Source: Acidobacteriota bacterium | Lineage (GTDB): Bacteria > Acidobacteriota > Blastocatellia > Pyrinomonadales > Pyrinomonadaceae | NCBI GenBank assembly: GCA_020199775.1 | Contig: JAIVJZ010000040.1 | Coordinates: 682,001-746,000 of the forward strand | Direction of reading: 5' to 3' | Length of the DNA: 64,000 nt | Part shown: piece by piece, positions 33,312-43,539 of the stretch | Layout of the letters: each line of letters begins with the position of its first letter | How positions within the stretch are numbered: the stretch's first letter is position 1 | Position numbers and translations under genes: made by a program | Notes under the pieces: model-generated | Told to the model about the DNA's origin: nothing | What the model saw: the letters and a program-made list of their open reading frames with translations, nothing else | Databases searched by the model: none

Positions 33312-36300
33312 TTACTTGCCGAAGCGCAGGCGGTACTCGGTCGAGTTCATGAAGCCGTTGACCATCACCCGGTAGCCGTCCCCGCGTGTGATGACTTGCA
33401 GCCACGCGTCGTAGCCGGACTGTTCGGGAGCGCGCCGCAGGTAGCCGTAATACTGCATGGCGACGAACGCCCCGTTGTACTCGGCCGCATCGACTTCGCG
33501 GCTCTGGACGACGGCGCGCAAGACCTGCGCTCTGGTCAGGCGTTGGGCGTCGAGGGCGGCGACGAGGTCGTCGCGGGTGAGGCGCACGAGCGCGTCGCCG
33601 TCGAAGTTGGCCGGGTCGTTCGTGTTGACGGCCGTTAGCGCGTAACGTCCGAGGAGCGTATCGACGAACTCGGCGTTCGGTCGCACGCCGAACATGTTCT
33701 GGAACTCGGTGCGCAGCACCCACGTGTCGCTGAAGGCGCGACGCTTGGCGTAGACCTCTTCGGCCGTCTGCCCGGTGACGCGGCGCATGTCGGTGACGAA
33801 CTCCGCGTAGCTCGGCCTGCGGTTGAACGCCACCCGGTAGAACCGGTAGACGAAATAGCCCTTCAACTCGAACTCCGCCGAGCGGAAGAACGACGAACTG
33901 ACGACGTGGCGGTCGCACAGCGCCGCGGGGCTGTTGGCGTCCGTGTTGAAGGCGTTGGCGCAGCCCGCGAGCACTCGCGTCCAGGCGGCCAGCCCGTCGG
34001 CGTCCGGCTCGCGCGAGAGGAAGTCCAGATAGTGCTGGCGGACGAAGAAGGCGTGCTCATCGACGGGGTTCGGCGTGTTGGCCGTGTCGTTGTCCGTGAT
34101 GGTGAGAACTGCGCTTGACGGCGTGCCGAGCGTCGCGCCCGAGGTCGCGAGGAGACGCACGTTGACGAACTCTCTCGGCTCGACGTGGCCGTCGTCGACG
34201 AGCGGGATGGTGAAAGTCTTCGTCGCCTCGCCGGGCGCGAAGACGAGCGTGTCGAAAGTGGTCGCGTAGTCGCAGCGCGCGAAGGCCGCCCCGCCGCTCG
34301 AGAAGTTGTCGTCGCAGCGGACGGCGCGCGAGTCGTCGAGGGTGGCGTAGCCGACGGCGGCCGATCCGGTCACGGGGCCGAAGCGCGAGACGGTGATGGT
34401 GGCGCGGCCGTCGCCCTCGCTCGCCGTGAACTCCGGCGCGGCAAACTGGATGACCGACCGCTCGTCGTCGATGATGGTGACGAAGCCGCCCCCGCTAAAG
34501 GTGTTGACGTTGACGGGATTTGAGAAGTTGATAAAAAACCGCTCGTCGGTTTCTTCAACCGTGTCGCCATTGATCTGCAACGGGATGGTTTTCTGCAACT
34601 CGCCGGGCTGGAAGGTGAGCGTGCCGGAGGCGGCGACGTAATCCACACCGGCGATGGCCGAGTTGTCGGCCGTCGTGTAGTTCACGGAGATGGTTTCGAC
34701 CGACGCGTTCGACAGCCGCACGTTGAACTGCGCGTTCGTCGTGCCGGAGTGGCCTTCAGGCACGGAGAGGCTGGAGGGAATGAGCGAAGGCCGCCCGTCG
34801 TTGTCTTGAACGGTGAGCGTGGCGGTCTTCTGCGAGCCGAGCGACACGTCGCCGGTCTGTCCGCTGAGCGTCAGCCCGATGGTCTCATGGGTTGCGCCCT
34901 CGTAGACGTTGTCGTCGAGGATGGCGACGGTGAAAGTTTTCGACAACTCGCCGTCGGCGAACGTGAGCGTGCCGGAAGCGGGAGTGTAGTCGGAGCCGGG
35001 GGTGGCCGTGCCGCCGCCGGTCGCGTAGTTGACCGTGACCGCGCCCGTCACGCCGCCCGTGCGCGTGACGGTGACGGTGACGTTGTTGCCGCCCGTGCCC
35101 TCGAACGCGTTGTAGTTGGCCGCGCTGAACTGGAGCATGGACGGGATGGCCTCGGCGTTTGAAACCAACGCCGACCGGACGAGATAAATCTGGCTCGTCG
35201 AGCCGGGCGAGTTGAAGATGTTCGGGAGCGTGGTGAAGGCGAGGCCGTTCGTGCCCCAGCGCACGAGGCCGGTCGGGGTGCCGAGCACGCCGGGGAGCGT
35301 GACGGAGCCGAGCGGGAGAAAAGTGTTGATGTCGTAGGCGGTCAGGACGACGCTCGTGCCCGTGCCGCTCGAACCGCTGGAGAGGTAGAAGGCGCGGCCG
35401 AGCGTCTGGTCAACGAGAAATGCCGTGCCGCCGCTGTTGAACCTGCCGAGCAGTGTTTTCGCTTCCGGGTCAACGACGCGCCCGCCGCCGGAGTAGAGTC
35501 TCCCGCCCGCGAACTCGATCCCGCCGCCCCCGCCGCCGGTCAACAGGTTGTTCATCGTGCTGATGGATTTGACGCCCGATGCGTCCAACTCGAACTTGAC
35601 GAGTTCGGCGCCGCTTGAGTTGTTGTAGCCGTAGAGCGTCGAGGGCGACGCGCCGAATTCGATTGAACCGATGAAGAACACACCGCCGCTGCTCGTGTTT
35701 GGGCGTTGCACGCCGTTGTCGTAGACGGCCACCGCGCCGCTGTTGAAGCCGGAAGCCGAACCGCGCGCGACGACGAGCGACTGCGGGCTGCCGGGCACGA
35801 CCTCCATGTCCGCCGGTTTGTCCGCGCCGACGCCGAACTGCACGCCGGGTGTTCTGGTCGCGGTGTCGAAACGCCGGACGGCCTTCGCGCCTTCGAGGTT
35901 GACGTACAGAACTTGTCCGTCGTCGGAGATGGCGAGTTTACCCGGTTCGCTGCCGACGAAAGTTGACGCGCCGATGGCGCCCGTCTTCGGGTTCACCGAC
36001 GTGATGCTGTTGCCCGCCGTGCCGCCCGCCGTGCTCGGCACGCTGGCGTAGAGCGTCTCGGTCGTCGCGTCGATGGCGAGATCGTTGGCGGGCAGATTAA
36101 CTTTGTTGACGACCGTCGGGATATAGACGGGCGTCGGCGCGGGCGGCGGCGCGGGCGTCGGCGTCGCGGCCGGGATCGGGTCTGACGCGTCCACGAGCGC
36201 GGTCTGGATCAGGTAGACGCGGTCGTGTGTGCGGAAGGCGAGGCCGTTTTTGCCCCAGCGCAGCAGGCTCGACGGCCCCGTGCCGAAGCCCGACGAGATT

Positions 36301-38282
36301 CCACGCACGGGCGTAGACCCGACCAGCCGGAACGTGTTCAGTTCGTAAGCGCGCAGATTCCAACCCGAACTGAAGTTGTTGGTCAGGAAGTAGGCGCGGT
36401 TCTTCGTGGGCTCAATCGTCATGATGGTCTCGGAGTCGAGACCGGAGAAGCGTCCTTTGATGACGCCGGATTCGGGGTCGATGACCATGCCACCGGACAG
36501 GTACAGGAGGCCGCCCGCAAACTGTGTCTGCCCGAAACTGAATGTGCTGTACTCGCTGAGTTTCGTCAGCCCGTTCTGGTCAACGGAGACTTTCTGCACG
36601 GGGTTGACGCCCGCGTAGAGTCTGGTCGCAGAGGCGAATTCGACGGGGCCGCTGGTGGTAAGCGATTGCGCGCGGGGCACGCCTTCGTCGTAAAGCGTGA
36701 CGCCGCCGCCGCTGCTGCCGCAGCAACTGCTGCCGAGTTTACTGACGGCGACCGTGCCGGGTTGGCCGGGCATCACGGCGATGTCGTCGGGCAGGAGCGG
36801 GCCGTTGAAGTTGCTGCCGAGGTTGAACTGGATGCCCGCCGTCTGCGCCGACACGTCGAGTTTGCGCACCGCGGCCGCGCCGTTCAAGCCGACATACATG
36901 GTCTGCCCATCGTCGGCGAGGGCGAGCCGCGTCGGTTCGCTCCCGACGAAGAGTGACGGGCCGATCTCGCCCGTCTCAGGGTTGAGGCGCGTCACGCTGT
37001 TACCGTTCGCGCCCGCCACGCTCGGCACGCTCGCGTAAAGCTGCTGGGTCTGCGCGCTGTAGATGAGGTCGTTCGAGTGGAGCGGAATCTGGCGGACGAA
37101 GGTGGGAACGACCGGGGGCGTCGGCGTGGGCGTCGGCGAGACGACGGGCGTCGGCGTCGGGATCGGATCGGACGAAGGGATCAAAGAAGTCTGTAGGAGA
37201 TAGAGTCTGCCCGCGTCGGTGCGGAAGGCGAGGCCGTTTGTCCCCCAGCGCACCATCGTCGTCGGTTCGCCGCTGATGCCCGAGATCGTCGCCGAACCGG
37301 CGGGCACAAACGTGGTGAGGTCGAATGCCTTCAACATGAGCGCCCCGCCGAAATTTTCGCGCGTCAGGTAGTAGGCGCGTCCGGCGGCTACGTCTATGGC
37401 GAAGGCGTTCGACGCGACGCCGGAGAACGTGCCGAGCAGCGTGCTCGTGTCGGGGTTGACCACCTGACCGCCGGAACTGTAGACGAGGCCGTTCGCAAAC
37501 TTGATGCGGGCGCGCACGTCGAAGGAGGTCTTGCCCTCGACGGTCACGCCGGAGGCGTCAATCTTCATCGTGCGCAGGCCGTAATGGAAGCCGCCGCCGT
37601 AGAGTTTCGACTCGGTGGCGGAGAAGGCTAGAAAGTCCGCGCCCTCGATGTGGCTGGGGCCGGTCTTCGGCCGCTGCACGCCGTTGTCGAAGACGGCGAC
37701 GCCTGCCTCGGGCGGACTCGTGCCGATATAGTATCTGACGACGGCCACCAGATTCGGATTGCCAGGCGCGACGGCCAGATCGTTCGCGATGTAATTCCCG
37801 TGGAAGGAGTTCTGACCGACGGAGAATTGTTGGCCGGGCGTGCGCGTCGCCGTGTCGAAGCGACGGACGGAGAAAGCCCCGTCGAGCGCGACGTAGAGCG
37901 TGTGCCCGTCGTCGGACATCGCCAGTTTGCTCGGCTCGCTGCCGACGAAGACGGGCGTGCCCGTCTCGCCCGTCGTCGGGTTGATCGGGACGATACTGTT
38001 GCCCGCCGCGCCCGCGCTGCTCGGCACGCTCGCGTAAAGCATCCGGTCGGCCGCGTTGTAGACCACATCGCCGGCGGGCAGCGATATCTGCCGCACGAAC
38101 TCGGCGCGCGGTTGCACGTCGCCCGTATCGGCCGCTGTGACGCCGCCGCCGTCGCCTTGAGCCAGCACGGTGAGGCGCGTAAAGGCGGGCGTCAGACTTA
38201 CGACCGCCGCCAAAATGATCAGCACGTAGACGACTGCCCGGACACGAATCGAGCGCGAGGGATAAAGGTGTCTGTGAGGCAT
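33312..38282 (-). CDS. Giant exported protein: three propeller-like repeats, Calx-beta domains, DUF4214
   Basis: 1656 residues with an N-terminal signal/anchor (VVYVLIILAAVVSLTPAFT). Three homologous segments of about 330 residues begin near residues 63, 394 and 724. Each starts FVRQI/VVNKV...LYASVPS, continues GNSI-x-x-NP-x-TGE/A-G and VGSEP-x-LA-x-SDDG, and ends VRWGTNGLAFRT; they look like beta-propellers. Pro/Thr linkers join them. About residues 1050-1400 hold three Calx-beta domains (AANYNAFEGTGGNNVTVTVTRTGG, YTPASGTLTFADGELSKTF), which bind calcium and occur in adhesins. A DUF4214 domain follows from about 1402 (FVRQHYLDFLSREPDADGLAAW). It is probably a cell-surface or secreted adhesin. 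The ribosome site is TAGGAG. A near-consensus promoter and a 250-base leader precede it. Confidence 0.88.
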   Translation of the reverse strand: MPHRHLYPSRSIRVRAVVYVLIILAAVVSLTPAFTRLTVLAQGDGGGVTAADTGDVQPRAEFVRQISLPAGDVVYNAADRMLYASVPSSAGAAGNSIVPINPTTGETGTPVFVGSEPSKLAMSDDGHTLYVALDGAFSVRRFDTATRTPGQQFSVGQNSFHGNYIANDLAVAPGNPNLVAVVRYYIGTSPPEAGVAVFDNGVQRPKTGPSHIEGADFLAFSATESKLYGGGFHYGLRTMKIDASGVTVEGKTSFDVRARIKFANGLVYSSGGQVVNPDTSTLLGTFSGVASNAFAIDVAAGRAYYLTRENFGGALMLKAFDLTTFVPAGSATISGISGEPTTMVRWGTNGLAFRTDAGRLYLLQTSLIPSSDPIPTPTPVVSPTPTPTPPVVPTFVRQIPLHSNDLIYSAQTQQLYASVPSVAGANGNSVTRLNPETGEIGPSLFVGSEPTRLALADDGQTMYVGLNGAAAVRKLDVSAQTAGIQFNLGSNFNGPLLPDDIAVMPGQPGTVAVSKLGSSCCGSSGGGVTLYDEGVPRAQSLTTSGPVEFASATRLYAGVNPVQKVSVDQNGLTKLSEYSTFSFGQTQFAGGLLYLSGGMVIDPESGVIKGRFSGLDSETIMTIEPTKNRAYFLTNNFSSGWNLRAYELNTFRLVGSTPVRGISSGFGTGPSSLLRWGKNGLAFRTHDRVYLIQTALVDASDPIPAATPTPAPPPAPTPVYIPTVVNKVNLPANDLAIDATTETLYASVPSTAGGTAGNSITSVNPKTGAIGASTFVGSEPGKLAISDDGQVLYVNLEGAKAVRRFDTATRTPGVQFGVGADKPADMEVVPGSPQSLVVARGSASGFNSGAVAVYDNGVQRPNTSSGGVFFIGSIEFGASPSTLYGYNNSSGAELVKFELDASGVKSISTMNNLLTGGGGGGIEFAGGRLYSGGGRVVDPEAKTLLGRFNSGGTAFLVDQTLGRAFYLSSGSSGTGTSVVLTAYDINTFLPLGSVTLPGVLGTPTGLVRWGTNGLAFTTLPNIFNSPGSTSQIYLVRSALVSNAEAIPSMLQFSAANYNAFEGTGGNNVTVTVTRTGGVTGAVTVNYATGGGTATPGSDYTPASGTLTFADGELSKTFTVAILDDNVYEGATHETIGLTLSGQTGDVSLGSQKTATLTVQDNDGRPSLIPSSLSVPEGHSGTTNAQFNVRLSNASVETISVNYTTADNSAIAGVDYVAASGTLTFQPGELQKTIPLQINGDTVEETDERFFINFSNPVNVNTFSGGGFVTIIDDERSVIQFAAPEFTASEGDGRATITVSRFGPVTGSAAVGYATLDDSRAVRCDDNFSSGGAAFARCDYATTFDTLVFAPGEATKTFTIPLVDDGHVEPREFVNVRLLATSGATLGTPSSAVLTITDNDTANTPNPVDEHAFFVRQHYLDFLSREPDADGLAAWTRVLAGCANAFNTDANSPAALCDRHVVSSSFFRSAEFELKGYFVYRFYRVAFNRRPSYAEFVTDMRRVTGQTAEEVYAKRRAFSDTWVLRTEFQNMFGVRPNAEFVDTLLGRYALTAVNTNDPANFDGDALVRLTRDDLVAALDAQRLTRAQVLRAVVQSREVDAAEYNGAFVAMQYYGYLRRAPEQSGYDAWLQVITRGDGYRVMVNGFMNSTEYRLRFGK

Positions 38283-38537
38283 GGGAACTCCTAATAGAGA
38301 ATGGGATTTGATTGTTGATTGCTCAAATCGTGGGCGACCCGATCACGATCCGAGAGACAAAGGACGGTTGAGGCGGCTCTTCTTCCAAGCGTGCGGCGCG
38401 AGCGCGGAGAGCCGTTGTTTCTTTATCAACGATGCGGGCGCGTGATAACTCACCGGCCGCAGATAAGGAACGAAGGTGACGGAACAAAGGAACCCGACGG
38501 GTTGCCCGCTAGCCATACCGGGCGTGAACAATGCCTG
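38283..38537 (-). other. Long untranslated leader of the surface-protein gene
   Basis: Between the promoter at 38538-38566 and the start codon lies about 250 bases with no convincing gene on either strand. Near its 5' end the transcript would contain GGCTAGCGGGCAACCCGTCGGGTTCC-type sequence (38489-38514), a compact GGGCAACCC/GGGTTCC hairpin. It may be a structured regulatory leader; I could not match it to a full riboswitch consensus. Confidence 0.4.
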
Positions 38538-38566
38538 ATGATAAGTTTCGCGCCGCGCGTTGTCAA
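38538..38566 (-). promoter_or_regulatory. Near-consensus sigma-70 promoter
   Basis: On the reverse strand a perfect TTGACA (38561-38566) and TATCAT (38538-38543) are separated by 17 bases. It is the best promoter match in the window and points at the surface-protein gene. Confidence 0.7.
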
Positions 38567-38670
38567 AGCGTATGGCGAAAAAAGTTACGGGGCGAGAGAG
38601 AAAATCGAAGGGCGTCGCGCCGCCTACGACTGCCGCCGCGCCCGCCCGTAGGCGAGATGGTTGATGCCCT

Positions 38671-38743
<73 letters not shown>

Positions 38744-38803
38744 CTCAGGAAGCGCGGCGGCGATTATAGGGTCGCGTGCCGGAGGCCGCAAGCGGGCGTC
38801 CTT

Positions 38804-39439
<636 letters not shown>

Positions 39440-39482
39440 GGGGGTATTGACTCCTTTAAATTAAAGTCGGCCGCGCCTCTCT

Positions 39483-40820
39483 TCAACTGAGCACGACGGC
39501 TTGCGGGCTGAGGTGGAGGACGTGCCAGCGCAGATAGCTGCGCACCGGGTCGGGGCTGTTTTGATAGTAGCGCACAAACCCCGTGCGGACGAGCAGCGTC
39601 TCCGGCTGCAACCATTCGAGACGAATGACCGGGTTGAACGAGATCGGCGTGCCGCCGCCGACGGAAGCTCCCGGCGCGGTGGCCCCACCGCCCGGCGGTT
39701 GGGCTTTACCGTCGGCCGCCGCCGCCGGGGCGGCGCGTTTCAGCCTCGTCGTGTCGTAAGTGGCCGAGGCGTTGAGCAAGGGGTCGCGCAAGGGGAGGCG
39801 TGCGCCGGTCGGCGAGCCGCCGACGGCATCATAGATCGCCACGTCCGTCTCGAACGCGGTTGCGACCTTCGACGAGTCGGGCGACCAGACGGGCGGCGCG
39901 TCCATCACTTGATCGTCGAGGAGCCGCTCTTTGCCGTCCGCCCGTTCGATGATGCGCGGGCGACCGGCGAACTCCTTGCCCTCGTTCATGCGCGCGTCGA
40001 GTTCGTCTTGACGACAGGCGAGCGCGGCGAGCGCGCGGCTGTCGGGCGACCACGCGAGGTTCAGGTAAATGAGTCCATCACGCGTGGTGAGCGGTCGCAG
40101 GTTGTCGCCGTTGCGGTCGGCGACGTAAATCTGATCGGTTTTGAAGACGGGGACGGGCGCGATGAGCGGCGCGACCGACGGCGTAGGCACGGGCGGCGCG
40201 TTCGGGTCGAAGACGGGCGGCGCGGCCGGTAGGTCGTCGGGCGGCGTCGGGCTGGGCGTCGCGTTCGGCCGCTCGCGACCGATGAACGCGATCCACTGCG
40301 CGTCGGGCGACCACGCGACGGCGGCCAATGTGATGCCTTCCAAATTCTGCGGCAGGATGTTGCGCACGAACATGCCGTCCGCGCCGTAGAGGTCTATCCG
40401 AAAAGTGTTTTCGGCGGGCTGGCCGCCGCCCGGATCGTAGAGGGCGAGCGCGCGCTGGCCGTCCGGCGAGACGACCGTGCGGAGCAACGCCTCGTCCTTG
40501 CGATCAGTCTCAAACTGCGTCTTGACGGTCGCGAGCAGTTCTTCGGGCGCGTCCATCTTCAAGTTTTCCGGCAGCAAGTCCTCGCTGATGTCCGGCTCCA
40601 GACGGAAGGCGAGCCGCGCGGCGGGCACGTCGCGCAGGGCGCGCGGGCGCACCGCGCTGATCCCTAATTTCTCGCCGACCGACCTGCACCCGGCCGTGCC
40701 GCACACGACCGCGAAGAGCGCGCACATAACCGCCGCGCGCGCACGCCACACGGGCGTGCCGCACGCGACTGCGGACGAAGACAAACGCCCATAACTTCCC
40801 TGCTCGATTTTTTTGCTCAT
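39483..40820 (-). CDS. Lipoprotein with PD40/TolB-like propeller repeats
   Basis: About 445 residues from the ATG at 40820. A lipoprotein-type signal ends at VVCGTAGC, suggesting a lipid-anchored periplasmic protein. Repeated W-SPD motifs (VVSPDGQRALALYD, VAWSPDAQWIAFIGRE, LAWSPDSRALAALAC, PVWSPDSSKVATAFE) mark a PD40-type beta-propeller as in TolB. Proline-rich linkers (PSPTPPDDLPAAPPVF) interrupt it. An upstream start at 40862 would place 14 residues before the signal and is less likely. No Tol/Pal genes are adjacent and the function is unknown. Confidence 0.8.
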   Translation of the reverse strand: MSKKIEQGSYGRLSSSAVACGTPVWRARAAVMCALFAVVCGTAGCRSVGEKLGISAVRPRALRDVPAARLAFRLEPDISEDLLPENLKMDAPEELLATVKTQFETDRKDEALLRTVVSPDGQRALALYDPGGGQPAENTFRIDLYGADGMFVRNILPQNLEGITLAAVAWSPDAQWIAFIGRERPNATPSPTPPDDLPAAPPVFDPNAPPVPTPSVAPLIAPVPVFKTDQIYVADRNGDNLRPLTTRDGLIYLNLAWSPDSRALAALACRQDELDARMNEGKEFAGRPRIIERADGKERLLDDQVMDAPPVWSPDSSKVATAFETDVAIYDAVGGSPTGARLPLRDPLLNASATYDTTRLKRAAPAAAADGKAQPPGGGATAPGASVGGGTPISFNPVIRLEWLQPETLLVRTGFVRYYQNSPDPVRSYLRWHVLHLSPQAVVLS

Positions 40821-40875
40821 CTTAAACGGGAAATGATAGGTAGCCGCGCACGGCTCTGTCAATGCGTGGCTCCGT

Positions 40876-41892
40876 TCAACGGCGGGGCGTGCGCGGCGCG
40901 ATGGGGTGCGCGGCGCGTCGTTGCGTGCGGCGCGTCGCGGGCGTTGAGGGGTCGCGTGATGTGCCCGGTTCGGCGGGGTCGCCCGTGAGTTCGCGCGCGA
41001 GCGCGGGGTCGAGCGCGAGCAGGGCGCGCATGGTCGTGCGCGGCGAGAGGTGCGCGCGATCCGTGTGGTCGCGTTCGACGCAGTTGTGCGCGAGGGCGCG
41101 CGCCGTGCGCCGCGCCAGCGTCTCGACGCCCGGCGTGCGCGCGATGTAAGCGCGCACGGCCAGCGCGCCGACTAAATCGCACGTCAATTCTTCGCCGCGC
41201 CGCGCGGTGATTCGCAGTCCGGCCGCGCTGCCCGCCCGTTGCGCCACGCCGCGAAAGAGCGCGCGCAAACTCCCGCCCGCGCCGTCGGCCACGTGCGTCA
41301 ACTCGTGTGAGAGCACGCCGAGCATGCCTTCGTCCGAGCGCAAGCCCGCGAGGAAGATCGTGCCGAAGCGGATCGTGCGCGGCTCTTTGTAGAGCACCGA
41401 GGCGTTGTCGCGCAGTTCCATGTCCGGCTTGATCCACCTCACCTGCGAGAGACGCGCGAACGCGGCGCGCACGGCCGACGACTCCTTGACGCGGTATTCG
41501 CGCAAGAGACGCCTCAGCGACTCGGCCGCCAAAATTTTTGCGACCGGCAGCAGACGCTCCGCGCGCTGCGTTCCCGCCACGACTTCCGCGTGGCGCAGAG
41601 GCAGCGACGGCCGCGCCTGCATCTCGTCAATCGGCGCGCTGCCCTGCGGGTCCAGCTCCCGCTCCGCACACGCGACGCCCATCGCGCGCCGCACGAGTTC
41701 GTCAATATCGCGTCCCGCCGCCGCGCGCTCCGCCGCTGCTTCCGCTGCGCGACGAGCATCCGGCATCTGCGCCGGCGCGACCGGCGCGACCGACGCTAAT
41801 GCCAACGCACAGGCGAGCGCGAAGCACGACAGCCGCGCGCCCGGCCGACGCCGTCTGTTTTTCTTAACGTTGCCGGGTGTCCGTTGTGGCAT
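40876..41892 (-). CDS. Exported M48-like zinc metallopeptidase
   Basis: 338 residues. After a basic N-terminus a signal peptide (CFALACALALASVAPVAPAQ) leads to an all-alpha domain. HELTH at residues 196-200 is the zinc motif, and EELTCDLVGALAVRAY about 35 residues later offers the third ligand, the arrangement of M48-like peptidases. It is probably periplasmic. The C-terminal 35 residues are Arg/Thr/Pro-rich and look disordered. It stands between the PD40 lipoprotein gene and the enoyl-CoA hydratase gene, all on the same strand, with 14-55 base gaps. Confidence 0.82.
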   Translation of the reverse strand: MPQRTPGNVKKNRRRRPGARLSCFALACALALASVAPVAPAQMPDARRAAEAAAERAAAGRDIDELVRRAMGVACAERELDPQGSAPIDEMQARPSLPLRHAEVVAGTQRAERLLPVAKILAAESLRRLLREYRVKESSAVRAAFARLSQVRWIKPDMELRDNASVLYKEPRTIRFGTIFLAGLRSDEGMLGVLSHELTHVADGAGGSLRALFRGVAQRAGSAAGLRITARRGEELTCDLVGALAVRAYIARTPGVETLARRTARALAHNCVERDHTDRAHLSPRTTMRALLALDPALARELTGDPAEPGTSRDPSTPATRRTQRRAAHPIAPRTPRR

Positions 41893-41906
41893 CGAGTTAT
41901 GTCAGG

Positions 41907-42683
41907 TCAGCGATTGCGCCAGACGGGTTTGCGCTTTTCCATGAACGCGTTGACGCCCTCGGCCGCGTCCTCCGTCTTCATCAACTCGTTCAGGTAGAGA
42001 TTCTCCACGCGCGTCAGCACTTGTTCCAGACGTTCCTCGCGCGACGTGTCGAGCGCGCGTCGCGCAAACTCCAAAACGGGCGCGGACAGATCGCGCAACC
42101 GGGCGAGTATCTCCTGCCCCTTCGCTTCGAGTTCGTCGGGCGCGACGACGTAGTTGACGAGTCCGAGCCGCAGGGCTTCGGGCGCGTCGATCAACTCGCC
42201 GGTCAGAATAAGTTCGCGCGCGCGCCGCTCGCCGATGACGCGCGGCAACATGATCGCGGCCACCGGAGGGAACACGCCCAACTTGATCTCCGGCTGGCCG
42301 AAACGCGCGCGCTCTGTCGCGATGACAATATCGCACGCCGCCACCAACTCGCACCCGCCGCCGAGAGCCGCGCCGTCCACCAACGCCACAACCGGCTTCG
42401 CCATCGCTTCGAGCGCGCGGAAGATGTTATGAAACGATTCGAGCATCTGGTAGATGGTCTCCGCCACGTGCTCCTCAATCGCCACGCCCGCGCTGAACGC
42501 GCGCGCGCCCGGCACGGCCTCAAACACGATTGCCGCCATCTCCCGCGCGTCCGCACACTCTTCGAGCGCGCGCCCCACCTCGCGCATCATCGCGATGTTC
42601 AGAACGTTCAGCGGCGCACGCGCCAGACTGATCCGCCCGACGCGGTCTTCGACGGTAAAACGTATGTGCCGGTAGCTGTTCAT
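41907..42683 (-). CDS. Enoyl-CoA hydratase/isomerase family protein
   Basis: 258 residues of the crotonase fold. The oxyanion-hole segments are AFSAGVAIEEH and DGAALGGGCELVAACDIVIAT. FGQPEIKLGVFPPVAAIMLPRVIG follows. The catalytic Glu of classical hydratases in the second segment is replaced around FPPVAA, as in cyclohexadiene-carbonyl-CoA hydratases, so the exact reaction is open. The upstream neighbour is a SDR reductase; the pair is consistent with an acyl-CoA or aromatic-CoA breakdown step. The ATG lies right at the edge of inverted repeat J. Confidence 0.88.
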   Translation of the reverse strand: MNSYRHIRFTVEDRVGRISLARAPLNVLNIAMMREVGRALEECADAREMAAIVFEAVPGARAFSAGVAIEEHVAETIYQMLESFHNIFRALEAMAKPVVALVDGAALGGGCELVAACDIVIATERARFGQPEIKLGVFPPVAAIMLPRVIGERRARELILTGELIDAPEALRLGLVNYVVAPDELEAKGQEILARLRDLSAPVLEFARRALDTSREERLEQVLTRVENLYLNELMKTEDAAEGVNAFMEKRKPVWRNR

Positions 42684-42685
42684 AA

Positions 42686-42754
42686 CAATAAGCGGTGAGC
42701 GGTGAGCAGTCGGAAAACAGTTTTTAGTGCTTACTGCTTACTGCCTGCCGCTTA
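42686..42754. repeat. Heptad inverted repeat J (SDR-enoyl hydratase gap)
   Basis: The left arm reads GCGGTGA, GCGGTGA, GCAGTCG. The right arm reads TTACTGC, TTACTGC, CTGCCGC, TTAC. The element spans the whole gap from the SDR stop codon (42755-42757) to the hydratase start (42683). Confidence 0.85.
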
Positions 42755-43498
42755 CTAAAGCATTTGCCCGCCATCAACCCGGATCACTTCGCCGGTGATG
42801 TGGCGCGCGGCCTCGGAGCAGAGGAAGGCGACGACGGAAGCGACCTCTTCCGGTTCGCCGATGCGCCCGAAGACCGTCTCGCGCGCGGCCTCATCGACCA
42901 CTTCCGCCGGCAGTCGTTCGATCATCGGCGTGCGGATAAAGCCGGGCGCGACGGCGTTGACGTTAATCCCGTCGCGCCCCAGATCGGCCGCCGCCGCGCG
43001 CGTGAGCGCGATGACCCCGGCCTTCGAGGCCGCGTAGTTGCTGATGCCGAACCGACCGCGCAGGGCTTCGATGGAAGCCACGTTGACGATCTTCCCCGCC
43101 CCCTGCGCGCGAAACGCGGGCGCGACGGCGCGGATGTAGTTGAACGTCCCCTTGAGATTGACGTTCAGCACGCGCTCCCACTGCGTCTCGGTCATCTTCC
43201 AGAGGGGCGCGTCCTCGGTCGTCCCCGCCGCGTTGACGAGGATATTGACGCCGCCGAGGCGCACGCGCGTCTCCGCGACGATGCGTTCGGCCTTGCCGTA
43301 GTCGGCCACATTCGCGTGAAAACTAGCGACGCGCGCGCCCGCATCCCGAACAAGGCGCGCGGCCTCCGTCATCAAATCCTCGCCCGCCAGATCGACGACC
43401 ACCACGCTCGCCCCGCCGCGCGCCAACTCAAGGGCGCACGCGCGCCCGATGCCCGAAGCCGCGCCCGTCACGATGGCTACCTGACCGTCGAAATTCAT
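42755..43498 (-). CDS. Short-chain dehydrogenase/reductase (FabG-like)
   Basis: 247 residues. The glycine-rich NADP motif VTGAASGIGRA is at residues about 10-20, NAAG follows, the catalytic Ser lies in VNVASIEALRG and the YxxxK in NYAASKAG. VNAVAPGFIRTPM and GEPEEVASVVAFLCSEAARHITGEVIRVDGGQML complete the classical SDR pattern. It may be a 3-oxoacyl reductase or a 3-hydroxyacyl-CoA dehydrogenase type enzyme working with the neighbouring enoyl-CoA hydratase. It ends at inverted repeat J. Confidence 0.92.
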   Translation of the reverse strand: MNFDGQVAIVTGAASGIGRACALELARGGASVVVVDLAGEDLMTEAARLVRDAGARVASFHANVADYGKAERIVAETRVRLGGVNILVNAAGTTEDAPLWKMTETQWERVLNVNLKGTFNYIRAVAPAFRAQGAGKIVNVASIEALRGRFGISNYAASKAGVIALTRAAAADLGRDGINVNAVAPGFIRTPMIERLPAEVVDEAARETVFGRIGEPEEVASVVAFLCSEAARHITGEVIRVDGGQML

Positions 43499-43539
43499 CA
43501 GCGCATCAGTAATTCATCCGTCCCGCTTCATCGATTCGA

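Noticed and set aside
38319..38651. Forward open frame of 110 codons in the leader region before the surface protein
   Set aside because: Weak coding character, no ribosome site, and it runs across the promoter on the other strand.
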